From the NCBI GenBank assembly GCA_949752795.1, contig OX457058.1, forward strand, positions 162,195,353 to 162,259,352: a stretch of DNA of 64,000 nt, written 5' to 3'. Made by a program: the position numbers and the translations under genes. Shown piece by piece: positions 34,951 to 47,673 of this stretch (its first letter is position 1; every line of letters starts with the position of its first letter). The notes beneath the pieces are model-generated. The model ran no database searches. It had not been told where the DNA came from and was given only the letters and a program-made list of their open reading frames with translations. This stretch comes from Hyperoodon ampullatus. Taxonomy: Eukaryota; Chordata; Mammalia; Artiodactyla; Ziphiidae.

Positions 34951-35359
34951 AAACCCTTAGAGAAGCTGAGCTTTCAGCATCAGTTACACTACATCAGTAG
35001 CCTTTCTATTAAATCTTATAAATCTTTTTTTTTTTTTTTAAGTGGCAAGGAATTCAGACTTTTTTTGTTGCTCATGAAAAATGAACATCAAACTCCATGG
35101 GCCACAGAGGACAGAGGACTAAGTCGTTTACTTGGCTTGGGACCCATTTGCTACAGCCAAGTGGAATTAAAAATATGGAAACTGACTTTCAAGAGGAGAC
35201 CTATCAAACATGCTCAGACCCAGGCTGTGTTGCTAAAATGGTCTATTTATTAAAGGAATAAAACAATTTGAAATTTCATGATACAAGTTGAATCAAGTGC
35301 TGTATTTGGGGAACAGTGAACCTGGCAAGGAAGATGAAACAACTAGCTTCAGGCTCAGA
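34951..35359. other. Unassigned sequence
   Basis: A T run at about 35027-35039 and a 101-codon frame (34948-35253) without motifs. No repeat recognised. Confidence 0.45.
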
Positions 35360-35575
35360 GCTAGACTTGAAAGTCTGCTTTGTCCCTTGGTAGATTTGGG
35401 ACATGAAACAAGTTATTTGTTTTATCTTTGCCTCAGTTTCCTCATCTTCAAGATGAGGATCACAGTGCAGAATTTTATTGTGAGGAGTAGAAAGAAAGCA
35501 TGGGTATAAGGCATTTTAGCACAGAGCCTAGGACAGAGTAAGAACTAAGGAAATGGCAGCTAACATTGCTAGCAG
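35360..35575 (+). mobile_element. MIR SINE (central and 3' part)
   Basis: 'tttgcctcagtttcctcatc', 'ttcaagatgaggatcacagt' and 'agcacagagcctaggacaga' give the MIR core and 3' part. The 5' tRNA-like end is not clear. Confidence 0.75.
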
Positions 35576-36271
35576 CCGCCAACATGTGTACAGGGCTCTG
35601 GAAGGGGCTGCAGCCATGCTTTACCTTCAGGGCGTGGTCCTTTGCCTCCAGCTGTCCTGCCTGGATCTCACTTAGTGCTTAGAACTGTGTTGGAAGCTCC
35701 ACCCACACTTCCATTACCACTATTTCACAAAAGCTTGGAGGACCTCAGAGAGTGTCAATTTTACACCTTTTTGAAACTCTAGATTCACTTAAAAACTGAA
35801 AACCAGGAGAAGTCACATAAATGTGTAAGCTGCAAACCCCAGTCCACCTGTCTACAGTGTAATTATGGGAGCAGATCAATGTGGCCTTAATTGTGTAGCT
35901 GCTGCCCGTGGGATCTGAGAACACAGTTCACAAATGGAAAGCTGCAAATGTTACATCTGGTCCTTTCCCCCCAGTATCTCACCTTACATCTTTGAAAAGA
36001 TTACATCTAATTTTAAGACATAAATAACTTGGACAGGAACTAAAATGCATTTTACAGTATAGTAGTGAAAAAATAATGAACTTAACTTAGTCCCAATACA
36101 CCTAAGGCTTACTGCATGCATTATGTCAAACTCATAAAGTATCACATTTATGGCATCACTGCAACAGTCAGCTCCCAGAATCTGAGTGAGGGAGTACCAC
36201 CAGTACTTCAGAGGAGCACACTTCAATATGAAAGCAAAGACATAAAAATTCAATGGCGTTTGTTTCATATG

Positions 36272-36275
<4 letters not shown>
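35576..36275. other. Unassigned sequence
   Basis: No gene or firm repeat. The minus frame at 35984-36268 has no motif. Confidence 0.45.

Positions 36276-36351
<76 letters not shown>
36276..36351. repeat. (TA)26(CA)12 compound microsatellite
   Basis: Uninterrupted TA to 36327, then CA to 36351. The open frames across it (IYIYIY, THTHTH) are artefacts of the repeat. Confidence 0.97.
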
Positions 36352-37085
36352 TTTAAAAACAGAAATTTTACCTTCTTAGGGGACAATTACTTTTACTAAT
36401 ATTATCATGAACTACAACAAATTATTGATTCCTTATGTATATATCCAGAGAAGGAGATTCTCTTCTTTCTGATATAAAAAGTCTCATCAAATAATAATTT
36501 ATAATATTCAGTTGAATAAACATTATCAACATAGATGATTTTTTTCACTTTATAAACTCAGGTATATTAAGCCAATTCTTTTCTCTGTTTTCTTTTAATG
36601 TTTTATTGCCTGTTGTGTAGGCAATATGTATGCCAAGAGCTAAAGAAAAAAATGTAAAGAAAAAAACATAATTAAGCAGAATTGAGGAAGAGTGGACTAT
36701 GTGGCTGAAGAGCAACTTAGTTTAGCTCTACATTTCATGATATGACCATTTAATTCAGTTTAAAATGTTTTTCAGAAGAGTCCTTGTATGATATGAGAAG
36801 CAGTCCTAATCTGTATTTCAATGACTCACCATTGACACTACTCTCTTATCTCTTTTAACACAAGTAATAGAGGGGATGAAGACTAACATTTAAGTAAAGT
36901 AATAAATCCTCAGCTATCTTGAGAAACAAATGTTGTGAAGAGTTCAGAAGAGTTAAGATTAGACCAGATCTGACCAGGTAAAATAAGATACTTATCTAGA
37001 TATAGTAACTATATCGAAATTGAAACTTCATGGGACTACTGTAATTCTTTTTATACTGATGGGTATACCACTAAATGAGTAAAAA
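36352..37085. other. Unassigned AT-rich sequence
   Basis: No gene or recognised repeat. Confidence 0.45.
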
Positions 37086-37160
37086 CTAGACAATAATTCA
37101 ATCCAATAAACATTTATTCACCACTTGCTCTATGTCAGGTCCTAGGAATACACTGGAAAT
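37086..37160 (-). mobile_element. L2 LINE 3' scrap
   Basis: 'aataaacatttattcaccac', 'ctctatgtcaggtcctagga' and 'tacactggaaatcaatagaa' are the reversed L2 3' end. Confidence 0.55.
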
Positions 37161-38470
37161 CAATAGAAACAACACAATCAAGAAAGAGAAAGAGATCTGG
37201 GTGATCAATGTGAAAAATAGGATGATATAATATATTTGGTTTCAGGTAGTCTGGGTGTCCAGTAATATTTTAAGTTTTATAGAAATCTATAATAAGATAG
37301 TTTTTCTTGCAGTCTTCTAATTTAGTAGGTAAAACAAGACATAGCTTTTTTTTTTTTAAATCAACGAACAAGGCAAAAGTACATTCAAAATGATTGTCAT
37401 ATTAATAAGATCTGAAAAATTACCTGGTTAGGTGCAGAAAATGGAATAAAATTTGACCCAGCATGGGAATAATAAGCTTCAGGATTCTGATAAAGCCACA
37501 TATCTAACATCACACTTAAATTTTGGGAGGAATGTAATTTCAAAATGTTATAGGACTGGGCTTAAGCAAGTAGCCATACCCAGTGAGGAAATTCTTTGCT
37601 CTCATATAGTCACATCTTTTTCTCCAAGTGAATTACAGCTAATTTTTAGAGTAGTCTCTAAACCCCCAACAGAGTTATCAAAGCAGACGAATTACATTTC
37701 CTTGATGTCTGCTATTAACAGATTGTCCAACGATAGGATTGCAGTATCCTTTTTCACCAGACATGAAAAACTTTCTTGCAAGCTGTATCCAGATAAAATA
37801 ATAATACTAATAATATCTTCTGCATCACATTACTTTCCATGCTGTTCTATTTGTTATCTAGTTCCAGTGATGGCAACCACACACGAAATGCAGTTGAAAT
37901 GAATAACAGGCGTAGCATGCTTATCCCATGCAAAGTGGACCAGAAGCACTGGAATTTATTGCTATGACTTTAATAGAGAATTCTTTACATAATGTTACAT
38001 GAAGTGGCAGAGCTAGACTATACAGTAATTGGAAGAAGGATTCATGGAAAAATAAACTCTCCTGATGTTATATATTAGATTCCCACAGTGGTTTGGGGGC
38101 ATGTCTGATGATCTTAATTCATTTAGTGTGCTGGTACGCTCCTTCTCTTTGGCTTACATCTTCTCAATGTACATGGGCTACGCTGCTGGCTCAGACATTA
38201 AAAAGAAGCTTTGTAAAATGTTTCTTACAAAAATAAATAACTTGAGTATCCAGATATATAAGAGCTTAATTCTCAAGATCCGGCATGTTTAAGATTCACA
38301 TTCTTTGGGCTTTCAATCTGAAGCAGAGAAGAAAACACTCTTGTATGGTTGAGATTTCTAAATGTATTACCAGTGAATAGTGCAGAATGGCTTTTCTTTG
38401 CCTGCTGATCACTTCCTTTAGAATTAGTGCAAGGCAACAAGATGACTCAAAACAACAGCTATTCAAATTA
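37161..38470. other. Unassigned AT-rich sequence with a 149-codon frame
   Basis: The longest non-repeat frame of the window (37453-37902, plus) lies here, but it opens at a TTG and has no recognisable family or flanking gene signals. It is most likely chance. Confidence 0.45.
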
Positions 38471-40855
38471 CAGACATACTTCGGAGATACTGCCCCTTGG
38501 ATTCCAGACCACCACAATAAAACTAATATTGCAATAAAGTGAGTCACATGAAAGTTTTGGTTTCCCAGTGCATACAAAAGTTATGTTTACACTATACTGT
38601 ACTCTGTTAAGTGTGCCATAGCATTATGTCTAAAAAAACAATGTACATACCTTAATTAAAAAATACTTTGTTGCTAAAAAATGCTAGAGCTTTCAGTGAG
38701 TTGTAATCTTTTTGCTGCTGAAGATTCCTGTCTTGACACTGGTGACTGCTGATTGATCGGGGTGGTAGTTTCTGAAGGTTGGGGTCACTGTGGCCATTTC
38801 TTAAAATAAGACAATGAAGTTTGCTACATCAATTGACTCTTCCTTTCAGGAATGATTTCCCTGTAGCATGCAATGCTGTTGAATACCATTTTACGCACAG
38901 TAGAACTCCTTTCAAAATTGGAGTCAATCCTCTCAAACCCTGCTGATAGGTTATCAAACTAAATTTACATGATATTCTAAATCCTGTGTTGTCATTTCAG
39001 CAATCTTCACAGCATCTTCACCAGCAGCAGATTCAATCTCAATAAATCACTTTCTTTGTTTATCTATAAGAAGTACTTCCTCCTCCATTAAAGTTGTGTC
39101 ATGAGATTGCAACAATTCAGTCATGTCTTCAAGCTCCACTTCCAATTCTAGTTCTCTTGTTCTTTCCACTACAGGTGCAGTTACAATGAAGTCTTGAAGT
39201 CCTCAAAATCACCCATAGGGTTGTAGTCTACCTTTTCCATATGCCTGTTAACCTTGCTATTTTGACCTCTTCCCATGAATCATGAATCTTCCTGGTGACA
39301 TCTAAATGGTGAATCGTTTCCAGGAGGTTTTCAAGTTATTTTGCCCAGATCCATCAGAGAAATCACTATTATGGCAGCTATAGCCTTATGAAATACATTT
39401 CTTAAAAAGTAAAACTTGAAAATCAAAATGACTCCCTGATTCATGGGTTACAGAATAGATGTTGTGTTAGCAGGCATGAGAAATAACATTAATCTCATTG
39501 TACATCTCCATCAGAGCTCTTGAGTGATCAGGTGCATTTGTCAATGAACAGTAATATTTTGAAAAGAATCTTTTTTTCTGAGCAGTAGGGCTTAATGGTG
39601 GGCTTAAAATATTCAGTCAACCATGCTGTAAACAGATGTACTGTCATCCAGGCTTTCCATTTATAGCATACAGGCAGAGTACATTGAGCATAATTCATAA
39701 GGGCCCTAGGATGTTCAAAATGGTAAATGAGCATTGGCTTCTACTTAAAGTCACCAGCTGCATTAGCCCCTAACAAAAGAGTTGGCCTTTCCTTTGAAGC
39801 TTTGAAGCCAGGCATTGACTTCTCCTCTCCAGCTATGGAAGTCCTAGATGGCATCTTCTTCCAATATAAGGCTGCTTTGTCTACCCTGAAAACCTGTTAT
39901 TTAGTGTAGCCGCCTTCATTCATTATCTTAGCTAGACCTTCTGGATAACTTGCTGTAGCTTCTACAGCAGCACTTTCTGCTTTTACCTAACACTTTTATG
40001 TTATGGATATGGCTTCTTTTCTAAACCTTACAAACCAGCCTCTACTGCATCCAGATGCTTCTTCTGTAGCTTTTTCACCTCTCTCAGCCTTCATAGAGTT
40101 GAAGACAGTTAGGGCCTTCCTCTGAATTAGGTTTTGCCTTAAGGGAATGTTGTGGCTGGTCTGATCTTCTATCCAGGCCACTAAAACATTCTCCAGATCA
40201 ACTATAGGGCTGTTTAACTTTTTTATCATTCATGTGTTCACTGGAGTAGCACTTTCAATTTCCTTCAAGAACTGTTCCTTTGCACTCACATCTTGGCTAA
40301 CTGTTTGGTGCAAGAGACCTAGCTTTCAGCCTATTTCAGCTTTCAACATCCCCTCCTCACTAAGCTTAATCATTTCTAGCTTTTGATTTAAAGAGACATG
40401 AGACTCTTCCTTTCACCTGAACACCTGGAGTGCTACAAATTGGCCTAATTTCAATATCGTTTGTCTCAGGAAATAAGGAGGCTCAAGGAGAGAGAGAGGT
40501 GGGGGAAATGGCTGGTAGGTGGAACAGTCAGAACACATACAACATTTATCAATTAAGTTCATGGTCTTATATGGGTGTGGTTCATGGCACTCCCCCCCAA
40601 ATTGCAATAGTAACATCAAAGGTCTCTGTTCACGGATAGTCATAACAAATATAATAATAATGAAAAAGTTTGAAATATTGCAAGAATTACCAAAATGTGA
40701 CCCAGAGACAGAAAGTGAGCAAATGTTCTTGGAAAAACTGGCACATACACTTACTCGACACAAGATTGCCACAAACCTTCAATTTGTAAATAATAATAAT
40801 AATAATAATCTTCAAAGTGCAATAAAAGGAAGCACAATAAAATGATGTGTGCCTG
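38471..40855 (-). mobile_element. Near full-length Tigger1 DNA transposon
   Basis: Pogo-type (Tc1/mariner superfamily) cut-and-paste transposon, 2385 bp, close to the roughly 2.4 kb consensus. The terminal inverted repeats are degraded but visible: CAGACATACTTC at 38471 and the complement of CAGGCACACATC ending at 40855. The left target TA is intact (38469-38470); the right one has mutated to TG. The AATAATAAT tract near 40786-40810 lies next to one end. It contains a transposase pseudogene. Inactive fossil. Confidence 0.93.
38690..40432 (-). pseudogene. Tigger1 transposase, broken
   Basis: The intact protein would bind the terminal repeats through a CENP-B/HTH domain and cut with a DDE nuclease. 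Still readable are part of the N-terminal DNA-binding region (minus frame 40229-39996, with the WIEDQTSHNIPL and SRGWFVRF-like motifs) and part of the DDE core (39734-39528, MLIYH...YKWKAWM...IPFKIL-like, ending at a frame break just at the catalytic LLID position). The start region near 40430 has lost its ATG, and several frameshifts and stops separate the pieces. Related in ancestry to CENPB, JRK and TIGD host genes, but nothing suggests domestication here. Confidence 0.88.
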
Positions 40856-41405
40856 TGAACAAAATTTCCAGTACTTGAAATGGTGCCTATCTAAGGCCAT
40901 GGTTCATGTTTTCAGGCTAAATGTTTTCTGCTGTTTTCTCCAATTCCAGTTAGGGAGTGGTGTTTCCATGACATCAGAAAAAGCCCCAGAAAAGACAAGA
41001 ATGCCATTTCAAGGTTGGATTTTGTCCTGACATATCAAGATTTGTTCACTTGCAACTTTTAATTTCCCTGAGTGGATCAAACTAATGTTGCTAATAAACC
41101 AGTCTAGATGATAATCTGAATTAAAAAAAAATCATATTCCTTTCTCAGTTTTTAAACTTTTGTTTCTATGTTTGGGGTTTATAGAGCCAGCCTTTTACTC
41201 TGTGGATAAATAAACCAGTGGGTAAGTTTCTTTTAGGGTGGCATAGAAATGGGAAGGCAAAAGTGAAAATGCATTTATTTGATATTTATACCTCCACTGG
41301 CCCTGGACAAAACTAAGAAGCAAATATAATCTGCTCTCCATCCATCATTCAGCCTCCTCCTCTTGTCCTGTGCTTCAGGTTGAAAAACCTTTTCTTACTT
41401 GTTTT
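40856..41405. other. Unassigned AT-rich sequence
   Basis: No gene or firm repeat. Confidence 0.45.
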
Positions 41406-41537
41406 CTCTCTCTTCCCTCTTTCCCCAACCTGTTGTCCTGTAATATAAACTTGATCAAGTAATTTGAAGGCCTCTCTCTTCCCTCTTTCCCCAACCTGTT
41501 GTCCTGTAATATAAACTTGATCAAGTAATTTGAAGGC
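41406..41537. repeat. Perfect 66-bp tandem duplication
   Basis: Copy 1 at 41406-41471 and copy 2 at 41472-41537, identical over all 66 bases. Each begins ctctctcttccctctttccc and ends gtaatttgaaggc. Identity implies a very recent event, or an assembly artefact. Confidence 0.97.
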
Positions 41538-42250
41538 AGGGAGCTTATCTTAAACTCTTTGTTCTGAATTAAGCCACGATGGCCATAATCAACTTATAAA
41601 ATTAACCATATCAAGGGACTACATTAGAAACTAATTAGAGAAGAGTTTACCCTATCTGGATAAACTGTGTGTCTTATTGTATTTCTGGGTTAGGAATTTT
41701 TTAAAAATAGAGAACAAAATTTGAATCATAAAATGTTGATCTAACTCCCAGAACATGAGATAATTGTCCATATAATTATAAAGGAGACCACTCTATTTTC
41801 AGAGCAACAGATTTTAAATATCAGTGACTGACTCCACCAAAATGTGCGTTCAGTGTGGTAGTTTCTCTTCAGGATAAAAGTGGCCAGGCTTATATGTTTG
41901 TAAAGGTCATTCTGTGTGCTTTTATATCTGTCATACATATGTAGAGCATGTTCTCAGGTTTACACTTGCCCTTTAACTCCCAGTACAGGAAATCTGCTGT
42001 CAGGAAAGACTTGTAAAATGTTTATGACATTTAAATCATGCTCAAGATTTCTTACTCAGGAAGAGTATGCTATAAAATTTGCATATGGTGTCCAGCATTT
42101 AGACTCAAAGTCCTATATCTGGCCTTCCACAACCTTGGTTATATAGCTGCTTCATCCTCTAGTCATTTGATTATATTTGCAACGTTTCTTTTTGTTACTG
42201 AACATCACATTGGTTGGGTTATTTATTTTTATTATTATTATTTTATTTAT
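41538..42250. other. Unassigned sequence
   Basis: No gene or firm repeat until the ATT-rich tract at about 42220-42250, next to the SINE tail. Confidence 0.45.
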
Positions 42251-42452
42251 TTTTTTTTTTTGCGGTACGCGGGCCTCTCACTGTCGTGGCCTCTCCCGTT
42301 GCGGAGCACAGGCTCCGGATGCGCAGGCTCAGCGGCCATGGCTCACGGGCCCAGCTGCTCCCCGGCTTGTGGGATCTTCCCGGACCAGGGCACGAATCTG
42401 CGTCCCCTGCATCGGCAGGCGGACTCTCAACCACTGCGCCACCAGGGAAGCC
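42251..42452 (-). mobile_element. CHR SINE
   Basis: Reverse-oriented young CHR copy: a T tail at 42251-42261, GCGGTACGCGGGCCTCTCAC, then the GGCTCAGCGGCCATGGCTCA core, ending CACCAGGGAAGCC. Inserted in a T/A-rich target that hides the TSD (a TTATTTT-like repeat flanks both sides). The 143-, 110- and 100-codon frames over it are SINE shadows. Confidence 0.95.
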
Positions 42453-43316
42453 TTATTTTGTTATTTTAATTCCTGTTTTAAGAAAGCTTATGAGGAAAGG
42501 ATGCATTAGGTATTAAGGCAGAAACAAAGTTCAGAATGTTTTGGAAACTAGTAAAGTCTTCACTGGGGTTGAAATGTTGATAAGAAAGTATAAAGCAGTC
42601 ATTTTCAACTGGAGGTCAGAGGTATCATGTATACTTGATAAAGTTTGCAAATTCTCACATCTGCCTCCCACCCAGTACTTATTTGAATACTACCCACTGC
42701 ACATCTGCTTAAGAAAAGTCACTCTGCAGTTATTGATGGGCGTGTGAGAGTATTAATGTGTTCCTCATATGCATAGGGAAGAGTAATGATTTGAGAAAAA
42801 TTCACATGTTCAGAAAACACTTAGTGAGCCCCAGGAATAGACCTGGCATTATGCGCTACTGTTGGCATAAAGGAAAGATTACATTCATGTAAGAAGACAA
42901 ACGTTACTTGAGAGATACGATTACCTAATCAGTGAAAGGGTACATGTTTCAATTTTACAATTTAATCCAAGCCAGCACAGGGTCTGGCATATAAAAACAC
43001 CAGGAAAATATTAGTTCCTTCCTGGATTGATCAATCCCTTCATTTGAATTCCAAGCGCTCTTAAAGATCAAGTTGAGTAGACCGCCCTAAATTCACTAAA
43101 GTAGCCAAGGATTAATGAGGGCTTGATCCATAAGCTCTTAACTGAGCACAAAGAGTCCTATTTGCATTTAGGCTTTTATGGTTCTGTGAATGCAACAGAG
43201 ACACTATTTGGGGAGATGTAGAACTGGGTACCCTTCTTTGTGTACTGACCTTTGCAAGAATAAAGGGCAAGAGACATAATGCTTTAGTTCCATCAGTGTG
43301 TCTGCGTGTATATATA
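42453..43316. other. Unassigned sequence
   Basis: A possible reversed L2 scrap at about 42815-42870. No gene. Confidence 0.4.
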
Positions 43317-43324
43317 CCATACAG

Positions 43325-43562
43325 CAGGGGTCCCCAACCCCTGGGTCGTGGACCGGTACTAGTCCGAGGCCTGTTGGGAACAGGACTGCACAGCAGGAGG
43401 TGAGCGGCGGGCAAGCAAGCAAAACTTCATCTGCCGTTCCCCATCGCTCCCCATCAATTGCGTCACTACCTGAACCATCCTCCCTGCCCCCACCCCTCCG
43501 TCCATGGAAAAAGTGTCTTCCACGGAACCGGTCCCCACTGCCAAAATGTTTGGGGACCAATG
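43325..43562 (+). mobile_element. MER1-type hAT-Charlie element
   Basis: Starts 'caggggtccccaacccctgg', includes 'cacagcaggaggtgagcggc' and ends 'tttggggaccaatg', with the complementary hAT terminal repeats. 8-bp TSD: ccatacag (43317-43324) against ccagacag (43563-43570), one mismatch. Non-autonomous. It is internally shortened relative to typical MER1. The overlapping 134-codon frames on both strands are shadows of this GC-rich element. Confidence 0.93.
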
Positions 43563-43750
43563 CCAGACAGTACAGGCAAGGAATGCAACACAGGGTGACA
43601 GTCACCTTGGAGGCTCAAACCTGTGAGAAAGGATGTTCACAGAGGGTTCTCCCTCAGGTCATAGATTTGCTCTTACCCAGAGACTGGTCTGCTCAAAACT
43701 AGCCTGCATATATGTCCTCCTGAGATGTGATTCTCAGAATGCCTCTACAC

Positions 43751-43959
43751 CAGAGTTTCTCAGCCTTGGCCCTCTAGACATTTTGAGTCAGATCCTTCTC
43801 TGCTGTGGGAGCTGTCCTGTGGATTGCAGGATGCTTGGCAGCATCCCTGAGCTCTTTTCACTAGATATCAGTAGTAATCAGTTGTGACAACAAAAAATGT
43901 CTTTAGACATCATCAAATATCCCCTGGGAAACAATACACCCTCCCTCTGAGAACCACTC
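43751..43959 (+). mobile_element. MER20 hAT-Charlie element
   Basis: 'cagagtttctcagccttggc', 'ggattgcaggatgcttggca', 'acaaaaaatgtctttagaca' and a final 'ctgagaaccact' span full-length MER20 (about 219 bp). Candidate 8-bp TSD: ctctacac (43743-43750) against ctctaatt (43960-43967), matching in five of eight bases. MER20 copies elsewhere are known to have been co-opted as enhancers (endometrium); nothing here shows that. Confidence 0.9.
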
Positions 43960-43967
43960 CTCTAATT

Positions 43968-46426
43968 TGATGAGATGTAAATATGCATATTTCAATGACC
44001 CAGTGACAGTGGCTGAGCCCAACATAGTTGCTGTAGGAAGATATGCAGAGGGGAAGCCAACAATGGCAAGGGCCATTAATTGTGGGCATCCGGTGTTTTC
44101 AAGGTGGCAACAAGAAGGATGTGTGTCTAGAGATAGTTTAGGATTGAGAGCAGACAGTTGGACTCACCAGGAAAGGCATGGGGGTGAGTAGTGCTTGTGT
44201 GTTTTTCCCCAAGGAAGTTAGAACCTAAACACTTTGGATGCTGGTGGAATTGAATCCTTGGTTGGATCCAGACAACTAGATGGTTGGATCAGGAAACTAG
44301 GTGTGCAGGAAGCACCAATCTCTGCACAGCAATCCCCAGCTTCACCTCTAGCTAACACTTCACTGAATGCTCTCTGCATTGTGCACCTCCATTTACATAA
44401 TGACCCACGGTACCGTTGGTACTTGCCAGCAGGCTGTGAAAATATGAACTAAGTCAACCAGATTTCCTCTGTGCAGAGTACAGACTGAAAGGAAAAACTG
44501 AATTTGACAACTAGAAAATGATAGTGTGGAGCAGAGAGACAGTTGAGTCAATTGAATGGCAAAGTTACAAAATGGAAATTCTGTGGCCTGATCTACAGGC
44601 TCTGCCTTTCCTAGCTTTCTCAAGCCAGGTTGTCTAGCTTCTCCTAGGTTACATCTGCTTGTAACCTTACAATAAATCTTGTTGCTTGTGCTAAGTTGAG
44701 CTTGTCTCTATTCCTTGCAGACAAATGTGCCTATTTTAAACACTAGAGTTTTACCAACTCCATGGAAATTCTGAGTAAGGTATTGGGAAGATAAGTTGAC
44801 AAACATCAAACTTTTAAAAAATATACTTTCACTGATGTCAGTATGAGTATGAAGGTGTTACTTTTATATTACCTTCATTACTTTACAAACTGTCAGTGCT
44901 GATGTTAAAAAGGCAAGTATGACATATATCTGTCAAAGGCACTTATTCGGTGGTAACTATAAAATATATGTATAACATTAATTTTTGTATGTGTGCTTTC
45001 TTGGTAAACTGAATTTGAAATAAATGCTAAATTATGTGAGTGCACTGCAGTGAAATGTTATTGCAAAGAATTGCTTTTATTTCAACTGAAATAGTCTTCC
45101 AACCTGACTTAACAAATTAAATTAGTCATGGCAATATGATGTAGAAATTACATTTTATAGGCTTTTCAATGTCAAAGCTAGTGGCTCTTGATACATCTGG
45201 GACCACATTGTTTGCTATGCCAAATACCCCACTGTCTCTTTCGTTCTGGTTTCCCTGAATTTGTTTCATAGGCTGGAAGTTAAAAATGTCCTTTTTCATG
45301 AGCATGTGAGTGGCCATGTATTCTTCCAGTGGAGACTCAAATTAGGAATGTTATCTAAGGCCTGGAAAAGGCTGGCTTTATGGAGAGTTTTTGTGCATCC
45401 CAAGTGGGTTCCCTTTTCTCTTCTCTGGCAAAGCATGCAGCTGTTGTAGATTTGTCAGAATCATTGTTCAGCATCCAGAGGTGACTCACCAGCCAGGACA
45501 ATACAGCTAGTCCTTCAGCAAGATAGAGGTGGTCAGACTATCACTAGTTTTTGTATTTAAAAAACAACTGAAATACTATAATGGAAACAAATCATAAAAC
45601 TTTGCATGCCAAAAATCAAATAAAATTAAATTCAAAATCCAAAAGGGAGACCAATGTGTTCATAGGTTTAAAGATTGCAAGCTGCCTATGTTGCCTCATT
45701 TTAAAAAATGAATTGATTAGGACAGATCAGCATACTTGTATGATTTGGAAATGGGATTACTGTGCAAAGCACTTTAGAATAGGGCTAGTCAATGCCTTTT
45801 GTACTGAGAACTGTGTAAATTGTTTCACTAATTAAGAATCATTAAAAGAGTTGAGAAAATATCCTCCTATAATCATTCTATAATTTTTCCATTTAAGCTG
45901 ACAATAAATGTTATTTAAAAGAGAGGACCAATATGATATTAACATTATATACTGCCTTATATTTTAATGATACAGCTGAATGTTACTTTGATTGGTTGGT
46001 GAAGAAATAAACAAAGATAAAAAGAACCACACCTACCATTTATGATGAGTCCTTTCTTGATATTTCTATGTAGATTTCCATAAGTGGAAAGAAAATATTT
46101 TTAGACACTAAACATCTATAATATGAAACAGAAATTCCCTAAAGTGGATGGTGTACACCCCAAGGGACATTCTAGCTAATCACAGAATTTGAATAATGAA
46201 GTATTCAGATTTTTATTTGTATTTATTTGATTGTATTCTTTTAATATTCTTAATTTCTATTTTTTTATATATTATAATATGTATTAATCTATTAAAACAC
46301 TAATATTAGTATAGCACTTAACAGTAAACATATATCTGTATATTAGGGCTATATTCCTGAAGAGGAGGGTCATTAAAAATATTAAGAACTTCTGAAATTG
46401 TTTTCCCTTTGCTAGTTGGTACACAA
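43968..46426. other. Unassigned sequence
   Basis: No gene, RNA or firm repeat that I can place. Several 60-85 codon frames without motifs. Confidence 0.4.
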
Positions 46427-46440
46427 TAACCTTCCTTTTT

Positions 46441-46652
46441 TTTTTTTTTTTTTTTTTTTTGCGTTACGCGGGCCTCTCACTGTCGTGGCCTCTCCCACTG
46501 CGGAGCACAGGCTCCGGACGCGCAGGCTCAGCGGCCATGGCTCACGGGCCCAGCCGCTCCGCGGCATGTGGGATCCTCCCAGACCGGGGCACGAACCCGT
46601 GTCCCCTGCATCGGCAGGCGGACTCTCAACCACTGCGCCACCAGGGAAGCCC
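46441..46652 (-). mobile_element. CHR SINE
   Basis: Reverse-oriented young CHR copy close to the family consensus, with a T tail at 46441-46460. TSD taaccttccttttt at 46427-46440 and 46653-46666, perfect over 14 bases. Confidence 0.96.
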
Positions 46653-46666
46653 TAACCTTCCTTTTT

Positions 46667-47673
46667 ATGTGACTGCCTAGCCATTTACTTTAGCAGAAAT
46701 TGGACAACATTTTAAGGAGAATGTTGCCTTTGCAGAGTGAGGTTTTTCGTCCTCAAATGTTCAAATGTCTGAATTCAACTTGTCCTCAACCCCTACCTGT
46801 TGAGAGCCTGGAGGTCCTCTCATTCCTGTTCATGGCTTCAGATAACAGATAATATCGTGTCATCCTCCAAATGAGATTCCTTTAGATTCTTTAGTTTTCT
46901 GTTGCAGAAAACAAGATATTTCCCTCTACTTTGTTTAATATTCAAATACTTCAAACTACAAATGTTTTTTACTTTCTTCTGTACTTAATATAGTTTTAGA
47001 AAAAAGCTATCAACTCCTCTGATAAATCTTTACTTAAATTCCATCTTTTCCCTTAAGAGCCAAAATAGTCAAGTGGTCTATAGTATAATAGCTGCTTTCC
47101 AGAACCCTCAGGAATGAATATTTGTGGATAGCTAAGGTTTATAAAATCAGGCTAACCATTCACATGTAAAATTTTTATTTTGTTTCGTTGTTGACATAAT
47201 CCTATTTCACCAAAGTACTATGTCTATCCTACAAGCATAGTAATAGTTTTCTAGTGAGAGGGACTTGCCCTTAACAGTCATGACTATTTGTTGTGGTTAT
47301 TGTTTTTCTCACTATAAATCTAGTAAATACTGAATTAGTCCAGCTAGGCAGGCTCCTTGGGATCACAAAGAGAAACATATATGGATGATACACATTGGTG
47401 GGTCTTTCCAAGGTGTACGTATATCAGCTTTCTTTCCTATTAATTCATCCCATCAGATATATGGAATCTGATTAATGGTCTATCCCAGCAGCTGTACAAA
47501 GACAGACCCTATAAAGCCTATCTCCTAACTTAATGGGCCACAGCAGCTTTGATGCTTTTAAATCAAGCAGAGTTCAATAATCTTTCTTCTCTCATTATTA
47601 ACCATGACAATTTATTTCCAGAAGACCAGACTGGCTTGGGTGTTTATGGCACCTTTTGATGTGTCTAGAGAAC
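46667..47673. other. Unassigned AT-rich sequence
   Basis: No gene or firm repeat. Confidence 0.45.

Noticed and set aside
37453..37902. 149-codon open frame in unique sequence
   Set aside because: Opens at TTG rather than ATG, has no recognisable domain or signal peptide and no splice or promoter context. One such frame by chance is expected in a 64 kb AT-rich window.
42038..42516. Overlapping plus frames of 143, 110 and 100 codons
   Set aside because: They cross the minus-oriented CHR SINE, which is GC-rich and leaves open frames in several registers; the same peptide strings recur at every CHR copy.
43298..43702. 133-134 codon frames on both strands
   Set aside because: They overlie the GC-rich MER1 element and its flanks; no host gene similarity recognised.
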